Assembly: GCA_016793305.1 (NCBI GenBank)
Contig: JAEUHU010000200.1
Location: 1-9,621 of the forward strand
Origin: Planctomycetota bacterium
GTDB lineage: Bacteria; Planctomycetota; UBA1135; UBA2386
Direction: 5' to 3'
DNA: 9,621 bases
The number at the start of each line of letters is the position of its first letter. The stretch's first letter is position 1. The notes under the pieces are model-generated. The model saw only the letters and a program-made list of their open reading frames with translations, ran no database searches and was not told where the DNA came from. This document shows, piece after piece, positions 1 through 4,786 of this stretch. Made by a program: the position numbers and the translations under genes.

Positions 1-48
1 GGCAAGAACCTGCGGCGGCACACGGCGCTGCGCGAACAGGGGTGGTGA
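1..48 (+). CDS. C-terminal end of an upstream protein (partial)
   Basis: The first 15 codons in frame 1 read GKNLRRHTALREQGW and end at a TGA at 46-48. The stop lies one base before the ATG of the next gene, which suggests an operon with translational coupling. The tail is basic and has no recognisable domain. Because a CpsD-like protein follows directly, a polysaccharide chain-length (Wzz/CpsC-like) or other exopolysaccharide protein would be a natural guess, but nothing in these few residues shows it. It could also be an open frame by chance, although the tight junction and the ribosome-binding site just inside it favour a real gene end. Confidence 0.5.
   Translation, partial: GKNLRRHTALREQGW
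38..42 (+). promoter_or_regulatory. Ribosome-binding site for the CpsD-like gene
   Basis: AGGGG lies seven bases before the ATG at 50, inside the last codons of the upstream frame. This is one of the few Shine-Dalgarno-like sequences in the window. It supports the start chosen for the next gene and coupled translation with the gene before it. Confidence 0.55.
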
Positions 49-49
49 C

Positions 50-715
50 ATGCTGCGCAACCTGATCCAGAAGGAAGGCAACAGCCGGCGTTCGGAGGTC
101 ATCGCCACCGAGCTCGGCTACCTGTGGTCCAACCTGCTGCAGCGCGGCGTCGGCGACAGCCACCGCACGGTCGGCTTCTGCGCGATCGGCGACGACGAGG
201 GCAGCAACACGCTGGCGGCCAACCTGGCCCTGTTCCTCGGCAGCAAGCAGAAGCGCATCGCCCTGGTCGAGACCGCCCTGCGGCGCCAGGTGCTGTCGGG
301 CGTGTTCCAGGCGACACCGGCTCCCGGTCTCGCCGAACTGATGCACGGCTCGGCCACGCTGCGCGACGCGCTGCGGCTCGAAGTGGCGCCCGGCGTCGAC
401 CTGATGCCGGCCGGCGTCACCGCGGATCCGTTCTGGACGTTCGTCGACGACCGCCTGCGTGGGCACCTGCAGAAGCTGCTCGAGGACCACGAACTCTGCC
501 TCGTCGACGTGCCGTCGCTGAACCGGGCACCCGAGGCGAGCTTCGTGGTGCGCGCGCTCGACGCGGTCGTGCTGGTGGTCGAGGCCAACCGGCACCGCGA
601 ACAGGTGGTGCGGCGCAATCTCGCCTACCTGCGTTCGCTCGGCACGCCGGTGCTCGGCTCCGTCGCCAACGAACTGGTGCACGAGGTCCCGGTGCTGGTG
701 CAGAAGCTGATGTAG
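50..715 (+). CDS. CpsD/CapB-type exopolysaccharide P-loop protein, degenerate (probable pseudokinase)
   Basis: This 221-residue protein is collinear with the cytoplasmic bacterial tyrosine kinases that control chain length and export in polysaccharide synthesis. An N-terminal helix (about 14-32, EVIATELGYLWSNLL) matches the usual E-x-RTN region. The P-loop position (46-57) reads IGDDEGSNTLAA where the family has GEGKST-TAA, so the catalytic lysine is serine 52 and the next serine is asparagine 53. The Walker A' motif (normally DADLRRP) is ETALRRQ at 74-80, with both aspartates lost. Walker B survives as LCLVDVPS (149-156), and the family's PGL..LMHG (92-100), MPAG (119-122) and VLGSVAN (201-207) segments are recognisable. 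There is no C-terminal tyrosine cluster; it ends in VLVQKLM. Family membership is clear by order and spacing of motifs. Loss of ATP hydrolysis and autophosphorylation is inferred. It probably acts as a partner or regulator at the inner membrane with the neighbouring polysaccharide genes. Confidence 0.85.
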   Translation: MLRNLIQKEGNSRRSEVIATELGYLWSNLLQRGVGDSHRTVGFCAIGDDEGSNTLAANLALFLGSKQKRIALVETALRRQVLSGVFQATPAPGLAELMHGSATLRDALRLEVAPGVDLMPAGVTADPFWTFVDDRLRGHLQKLLEDHELCLVDVPSLNRAPEASFVVRALDAVVLVVEANRHREQVVRRNLAYLRSLGTPVLGSVANELVHEVPVLVQKLM

Positions 716-756
716 CGCGCGCTGGTCGCCGCCTCTCCGCCCGCTACAACGCGTCC

Positions 757-2253
757 GTGCCCCAGGTCCCCGCTCCCGCCACGCTGCCGCTGTTCGTCGT
801 CGACGCCAGCGAGTGGTTCCACGATCCGGCGCTGCAGACGCACCTGAGTGCCCGGCACTGGCGCCGGCTGGAGCGGCGCGCCGCCACGGCGATCGCGGCG
901 ATCCTGCCGGTGCTCGACCGCGCGGGTCGCAAGGCGACGTTCTGCGTGCCGGGCGAGCTCGCGCACAGCGCTCCAGCGCTGGTCCGCGACCTGGTCGCCG
1001 CCGGCCACGGGCTGGCGCTCGCCGTGGCCATGCCGACGCCGCTCGACCAGCTGCCGCCATCGCAACGAGCCGCGCAGGTCGCCGAATGGCAGCGCCAGCG
1101 CACGGCACTCGCCAGCGTCGGGGGCCGCGAAGTGCGCGGGCTCGCGATCGGCGGCGTGATCGGCAACGGCGAACGTTGGTGGCGCACGCCCGCGGCCGAG
1201 GCCGGGTTCTCGTTCGAGGTCGGCGAGGCCGAGGCGCACGTGCTGGCGCACGGTGCGGCCATGGCCGGCGACGGCGGGCCGCAGTCGCGCGACGTGGTGC
1301 GCTTCCTGGCCTGGCGGCTCGATCCGGGGCAACCGCAGCTGCGCGGCCTGCCGCGCCCGGTGTTCGCGGCGCACTACGGGCAGCTCGCGCGCGCGAGCGT
1401 CGATCTCTCGCAAGCGCTCGCGGCGACGCAGAACGGGGTGGTCGGCGTGGCCCTCGGCCTGCCGAGTGCCGCGGTCGGGCCCGCCGCCGCGATCGAAGCA
1501 CCGGCCCCGGCGACGCTGCGCGAGCCCCTGCCGACGGCGGTGCGGCTCGCGGTGGTGGTGCCGTTGAAGGACGAAGAGGCGGGGCTCGGCGCACTGTTCG
1601 CCGAACTCGACCAGGTGCGAGCCCTGCTCGGCGACGAGCTGGCCTGCGAGTTCGTCTGCGTCGACGACGGCAGCCGCGACCGCACCTGGGAACTGCTGCA
1701 GCAGCACGCGGCGACGCGACCGTTCGTGTGCCTCGTGCAGCATGCGCAGAACCTCGGCGTCGCGGCGGCGATCCGCACGGGGCTGCAGGCGAGCGACGCG
1801 GAGTTCGCGGCGTCGATCGACGGCGACCTGTCCTACGACCCGATGGAGCTGCGGGCGATGTTCCGGCTGCTGCAGGAACGCGCGGCGACGGTGGTCACGG
1901 CGTCGCCGTACCACCGGCACGGTGGCGTGCGCAACGTGCCGAAGTGGCGGCTGTCGCTGTCGCGCACGCTGTCGGCGCTCTACCGGCGACTGACCGGGGC
2001 GCCGCTGGCGACCTGGACGGCGTGCTTCCGGGTCTACCGGCGCGCGTTCGTCGCGGAGTTGCCGCTGACGCACCCGGGGTTTCTCGGCACGGCCGAACTG
2101 CTGGTGCGCGTGCTGCGCCGCGGCGGGGTCGTGGCCGAGCACCCGTGCGTGCTCGAGGCGCGCCTGTTCGGGTTCTCGAAGATGAAGGTGCTGCGCACGA
2201 TCCGGCAGCATCTCGGGCTGTTGCGGCAGGTGGCGCGGGGGTGCATTCGCTGA
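757..2253 (+). CDS. Polysaccharide-deacetylase-like domain fused to a family 2 (DPM-like) glycosyltransferase
   Basis: The protein has 498 residues from a GTG start; the open frame runs further upstream, but that stretch overlaps the preceding gene in another frame. Residues about 8-200 resemble the XrtA-associated (DUF3473) polysaccharide deacetylases: VVDASEWFH (14-22) for TVDVEDWFH, KATFCVPGELAHSAPALVRD (59-78), then AGHGLAL and a QLPPSQRAAQVAEWQRQRTAL helix before VRGLAIGG. The metal site is not conserved: DVED has become DASE and the SHG-x-x-H motif has become hydrophobic (LAVAMP). From residue 263 there is a GT-A glycosyltransferase with RLAVVVPLKDEE, VDDGS (302-306), a DGD metal-binding motif (355-357), and the DPM/ArnC-like ending with ARLFGFSKMK. 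No C-terminal membrane anchors follow, so it is probably cytoplasmic or peripheral. The transferase half looks active, using a nucleotide sugar to build a lipid-linked or polymer sugar; donor and acceptor are unknown. It follows the CpsD-like gene by 41 bases and is probably co-transcribed. Confidence 0.85.
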   Translation: MPQVPAPATLPLFVVDASEWFHDPALQTHLSARHWRRLERRAATAIAAILPVLDRAGRKATFCVPGELAHSAPALVRDLVAAGHGLALAVAMPTPLDQLPPSQRAAQVAEWQRQRTALASVGGREVRGLAIGGVIGNGERWWRTPAAEAGFSFEVGEAEAHVLAHGAAMAGDGGPQSRDVVRFLAWRLDPGQPQLRGLPRPVFAAHYGQLARASVDLSQALAATQNGVVGVALGLPSAAVGPAAAIEAPAPATLREPLPTAVRLAVVVPLKDEEAGLGALFAELDQVRALLGDELACEFVCVDDGSRDRTWELLQQHAATRPFVCLVQHAQNLGVAAAIRTGLQASDAEFAASIDGDLSYDPMELRAMFRLLQERAATVVTASPYHRHGGVRNVPKWRLSLSRTLSALYRRLTGAPLATWTACFRVYRRAFVAELPLTHPGFLGTAELLVRVLRRGGVVAEHPCVLEARLFGFSKMKVLRTIRQHLGLLRQVARGCIR

Positions 2254-2314
2254 CGGGGTTCGGGGGCCTGGTTGGCGGATCGCGGCGCTGCAGGTAGACC
2301 CTGCTGTGCCAGGT

Positions 2315-2333
2315 CGAGCCGAGGAAAGGCTCG
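2315..2333. other. Small hairpin after the glycosyltransferase gene
   Basis: CGAGCC, a seven-base loop GAGGAAA, and GGCTCG form a perfect six-pair stem about 60 bases after the stop at 2253. No T-run follows, so it is not a classical intrinsic terminator. A ten-base palindrome GTGTCGACAC lies just beyond at 2336-2345. Either could be an end-of-transcript structure or a protein site; the evidence is structural only. The rest of the 2254-2374 gap shows nothing convincing. Confidence 0.3.
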
Positions 2334-2374
2334 TAGTGTCGACACGTTCCGCCACGACTCCGTCAGCCAAGACC

Positions 2375-2710
2375 ATGACTCCCTCGACAGGTGCATGCCC
2401 AGGGCCACCAGGCGTTCGTCTCCTGGTCGTTTGCTTGAGCTGTATGGCACTGGCGTGGTGCTGCACGGGGGCATGGCTGTACGTGGCCGTGCGTGTGCAG
2501 AAGACCCAGTCCGTGGGAGCAGAGCTCCCATACCTTCTCCTCGTGAGCGTTGCGCCATGGGCCGCTGCGATCGCCACGGCGCTCTACGGCGCCTACCGAG
2601 CCGGATGGACCAAGCGTTGGCTCCTGTGCGTGTCGGTCGGTGTCGCGCCCCCGGCGATCGTCTTCTCGGGTTCCCTGGTCCCGCTCGCCAGGTGGTGGAT
2701 CGACCGGTAG
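2375..2710 (+). CDS. Small integral membrane protein, three predicted helices
   Basis: I do not recognise this 111-residue protein. It has three clear hydrophobic segments: about 16-39 (LLVVCLSCMALAWCCTGAWL), about 50-74 (ELPYLLLVSVAPWAAAIATA) and about 82-107 (WLLCVSVGVAPPAIVFSGSL), joined by short polar loops with basic residues (RVQK, RAGWTKR). That pattern is what a genuine membrane protein looks like and is hard to get from a random shadow frame. The ATG at 2375 is chosen because it sits shortly before the first helix; an in-frame GTG at 2306 would add 23 polar residues. No good ribosome-binding site is visible at either. By hand count about a quarter of its codons end in A or T, clearly more than in neighbouring genes, so it may be recently acquired or under weak selection. 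It ends 23 bases from the end of the convergent glycosyltransferase gene. Confidence 0.6.
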   Translation: MTPSTGACPGPPGVRLLVVCLSCMALAWCCTGAWLYVAVRVQKTQSVGAELPYLLLVSVAPWAAAIATALYGAYRAGWTKRWLLCVSVGVAPPAIVFSGSLVPLARWWIDR

Positions 2711-2733
2711 CTGCCGACTCGCTGTCGCACCAG

Positions 2734-3669
2734 CTACCCGAGCTTCGGCACCTGGCGCTCGCGCCGACACAGCTCGCCGACATACCCCGGCCGCAGCAGC
2801 TGCCGCAGTGCCGCCCGGTACAGCGGCGCCCGCGACTTCTTGCCGAGCAGCCCCGCGACGAGCCACGCGCAGAGCCGCAGCGTGTGCCCGAGCACGAGGC
2901 AGGCGCGCACCCATTCCGTCCAGCCACGACCATGCCACTTCGCGTGGTACAGCAGACAGCTCTCGCGGAACGCCACGAACGTGCGCTCCGCCGCCTGCGC
3001 CGCACTGAGCCCGCCCTCGTGCACGAACGTCGCGTCCGGCAGCCAGCGGATCCGGTGCCCGGCCGTGCGTACCCGTTCGCAGAAGTCGGCCTCTTCGTAG
3101 TACATGAAGAACCGTTCGTCGAAGCCGCCGACCTCGCGCAGCACACTGCTGCGGATCAGGAACACGCAGCCGCTGACGCAGTCGACGTCGGTCGCTTCGG
3201 TCGGCTGTGGCGCGCCGAGGAAGCGCCCGAGGAACAGGGCCGTCGGCAGGTAGTGCCCCGGCCGGTGGCGGTGCCAGGCCGTGCTCTGCAGCGTGCCGTG
3301 CTCGTCGGTGACGCGCGGCCCGAACACCGCGACGGACGGCTCGCGCTCGGCGGCGGCGACGAAGCGTTCGAGCTGCTCCCAGTCGGCGATCGCGTCGGTG
3401 TTGAGCAGCAGGATCCAGCGGCCACGCGCTCGTTCGAGCCCGCGGTTGACCCCGTACGAGAACCCGCCGTTCTTCGGCTGCGGCAGCACGATCGCCTGCG
3501 GGAACGCGGCGCTGGCTGCTTCGGCGCTGCCGTCGGCGCTCTGGTTGTCGACCACCAGCACCTCGAACGGCAGCCTCGGCGCGTCGAACAGGCGACGGAG
3601 CAGGGCGAGCAGCAGCTCGCGCGTGTTCCAGTTCACGACGACGATCGACAGCGTCGGAGTGTCGGTCAT
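2734..3669 (-). CDS. Family 2 glycosyltransferase, WbbL/rhamnosyltransferase-like
   Basis: This 311-residue protein carries the full set of GT-A motifs: LSIVVVNWNTRELL at 7-20, VLVVDNQSADGS at 37-48, PKNGGFSYGVNRG at 65-77 for the usual N.GF..g.N.G, the LLLNTDA metal-binding region at 87-93 (usually LLNPD), VSGCVFLIRSSVLREVGGFD at 165-184, and FFMYYEEADFCERVRTAGHR at 187-206 with the expected acidic pair and the downstream H-E-G (217-219). This is the arrangement of WbbL-type rhamnosyltransferases and related O-antigen enzymes. The C-terminal 60-70 residues are amphipathic with a hydrophobic patch (ACLVLGHTLRLCAWLVAGLL, 256-275) that may dock to the membrane. It is expected to transfer a sugar from a nucleotide donor to a growing surface glycan; the sugar cannot be read from sequence. 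The start is the ATG at 3669, directly before the first beta strand. It lies opposite in orientation to the polysaccharide genes on its left, so it has its own promoter in the 3670-3814 gap. Confidence 0.88.
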   Translation of the reverse strand: MTDTPTLSIVVVNWNTRELLLALLRRLFDAPRLPFEVLVVDNQSADGSAEAASAAFPQAIVLPQPKNGGFSYGVNRGLERARGRWILLLNTDAIADWEQLERFVAAAEREPSVAVFGPRVTDEHGTLQSTAWHRHRPGHYLPTALFLGRFLGAPQPTEATDVDCVSGCVFLIRSSVLREVGGFDERFFMYYEEADFCERVRTAGHRIRWLPDATFVHEGGLSAAQAAERTFVAFRESCLLYHAKWHGRGWTEWVRACLVLGHTLRLCAWLVAGLLGKKSRAPLYRAALRQLLRPGYVGELCRRERQVPKLG

Positions 3670-3814
3670 GCTCGGGGGCGCGCGTTCGGCATCGGCGGCA
3701 TCATGCATCGGCGAGCGGCGCCTGTCCCCATCGTGCTGGCGGGCTCGGCGCGATGGCATCGGCGCTTGCCGGGGTGTGCGCCGACCGGGTCGGTGGGGCG
3801 GGATAGCCTTGCCG
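3670..3814. promoter_or_regulatory. Divergent intergenic region
   Basis: This 145-base gap separates the minus-strand glycosyltransferase from the plus-strand secreted protein and must hold the promoters of both. Plus-strand TAGCCT at 3804-3809 fits a -10 element and leaves only five bases before the GTG at 3815, as in a leaderless transcript. A short palindrome ATGCAT occurs within CATCATGCATC around 3700. No convincing -35 hexamer or repeat was found. Confidence 0.35.
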
Positions 3815-4741
3815 GTGCCGATCCGGAACCTGCTGCTCGCCGCGACCGCCCTGATGGCGCCGTTGACCGCCCAGGTCGTCGTCCAGGCGACCCTGCTGCA
3901 GCGCACCGTGCGCAGCGGCGGCAACGCCGTGACCTGGCCGGCAGCCGGAGACGACGTGACCGGCGGTGCCGGCATGTCGGTCGTCGGGGCCGGAGCCGTG
4001 CTCGAGCACGCGGTGACCTCGTGCGACGTGCAGGTGGCGTGGAGTCTGCAGTGCCAGCCACCTTGGATCGGCAACGCGAACGTCGATGTCGACGTGCTCT
4101 ACCTGTTCGGCACCGGCAGCTCGACGCCGGCCGTGCTCGACATCGACTGGCTCGCGGCGACCACCGGGAACGGGGCCGTGAGCCTCCTGGTCGACGTGCA
4201 CGACGATGGCGTCGTCGACGCCACCGGCAGTGCGGTCGTGCCGCTGGTCGTCGGTCCGTATCCGACCTACGTGCGTGTGCGCGTCACCGGTGCGGCCCAG
4301 GCCGGGACGGCGAGTTCGTGGTACACGACCTGGCACTGGACCGGCAGCGTCGCCGCCGACCTGGCGATGCGCTTGCTGCCGACGCATGCTTCGGTGGTGT
4401 CGCTCGCCTCGCCGTGCGACGACGCAGCGCCCGAGCTGCGGGTGGCCGCGGACTTCGCGGGCGGTGTCGAACTCGCCGCGGTGGCTGGGGCCCAGGACCT
4501 CGGCGTGCTCGTGTTCGGCTTCGCGCCGGCGGTGCCGGTCGTGCTGCCGTGGACGCCCGGTTGCTCGCTGGCGGTCGCCGAGGACGTCGTGGTGCTGGTG
4601 GACCTCGGTGAGCCACTGGTCGCGAGCCTCGTGGTGCCCGACGCCGTGCGGCCGATCTGCTTCGACGTGCAGTGCGTCGGAGTCGCGTTGGACCTGCTCA
4701 CCGTGCTCGCCGGGGCGGCGTTTCGCATCGACGCGCCGTGA
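3815..4741 (+). CDS. Secreted beta-rich protein of unknown function
   Basis: The protein has 308 residues from the GTG at 3815 (an in-frame TTG at 3809 is possible). The N-terminus VPIRNLLLAATALMAPLTA, followed by Q, is a typical Sec signal peptide with cleavage likely after residue 19. The mature part is rich in V, A, G, D and T with alternating hydrophobic strands and few charges, consistent with a beta-sandwich. Four cysteines at 70, 80, 201 and 250 could form two disulphides, with a further pair at 282 and 287. There is an aromatic patch WYTTWHW at 169-175. Residues about 204-308 resemble, from memory, a C-terminal segment repeated in many exported proteins of deep-branching planctomycetes: a GC-L motif (GCSLAVAEDVVVLVD, 249-263), an aspartate-glycine turn, and a closing strand set ending near the C-terminus. 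No catalytic motif was seen. It probably acts outside the cytoplasmic membrane as a structural or binding protein. Confidence 0.72.
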   Translation: MPIRNLLLAATALMAPLTAQVVVQATLLQRTVRSGGNAVTWPAAGDDVTGGAGMSVVGAGAVLEHAVTSCDVQVAWSLQCQPPWIGNANVDVDVLYLFGTGSSTPAVLDIDWLAATTGNGAVSLLVDVHDDGVVDATGSAVVPLVVGPYPTYVRVRVTGAAQAGTASSWYTTWHWTGSVAADLAMRLLPTHASVVSLASPCDDAAPELRVAADFAGGVELAAVAGAQDLGVLVFGFAPAVPVVLPWTPGCSLAVAEDVVVLVDLGEPLVASLVVPDAVRPICFDVQCVGVALDLLTVLAGAAFRIDAP

Positions 4742-4751
4742 GGCTCACCGG

Positions 4752-4775
4752 GCGAGCTGGGCCGGGCCCGCTCGC
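4752..4775. terminator. GC-rich hairpin between convergent genes
   Basis: GCGAGC, one unpaired T, GGGC, a three-base loop CGG, GCCC and GCTCGC give a ten-pair, almost all G-C stem with one bulge. It sits in the 45-base gap between the stop codons of the secreted protein (4741) and the FG-GAP protein (4787), so it could end transcription from both sides. It lacks a T-run on either strand, which is common for hairpins in very GC-rich genomes but leaves the mechanism uncertain. Confidence 0.5.
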
Positions 4776-4786
4776 GTGTCGGCGGC

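Noticed and set aside
124..756. Upstream extension of the glycosyltransferase frame and the overlapping plus-strand frame 813-2297
   Set aside because: The extension is Arg/Ala-rich nonsense overlapping the CpsD-like gene; recognisable homology begins just after the GTG at 757. The 813-2297 frame is an R/A/G-rich shadow of the same gene.
625..2577. 650-codon open frame on the minus strand
   Set aside because: It lies antisense to the deacetylase-like/glycosyltransferase gene, is extremely rich in R, H and Q, and has no domain; long shadow frames are normal at this GC content.
3670..4074. N-terminal extension of the minus-strand glycosyltransferase frame
   Set aside because: It would overlap the signal peptide and start of the secreted protein and has no domain; the transferase fold starts immediately after the ATG at 3669.
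2272..4611. 779-codon plus-strand open frame
   Set aside because: Antisense to the WbbL-like glycosyltransferase, which has all family motifs; the plus-strand translation is low-complexity.
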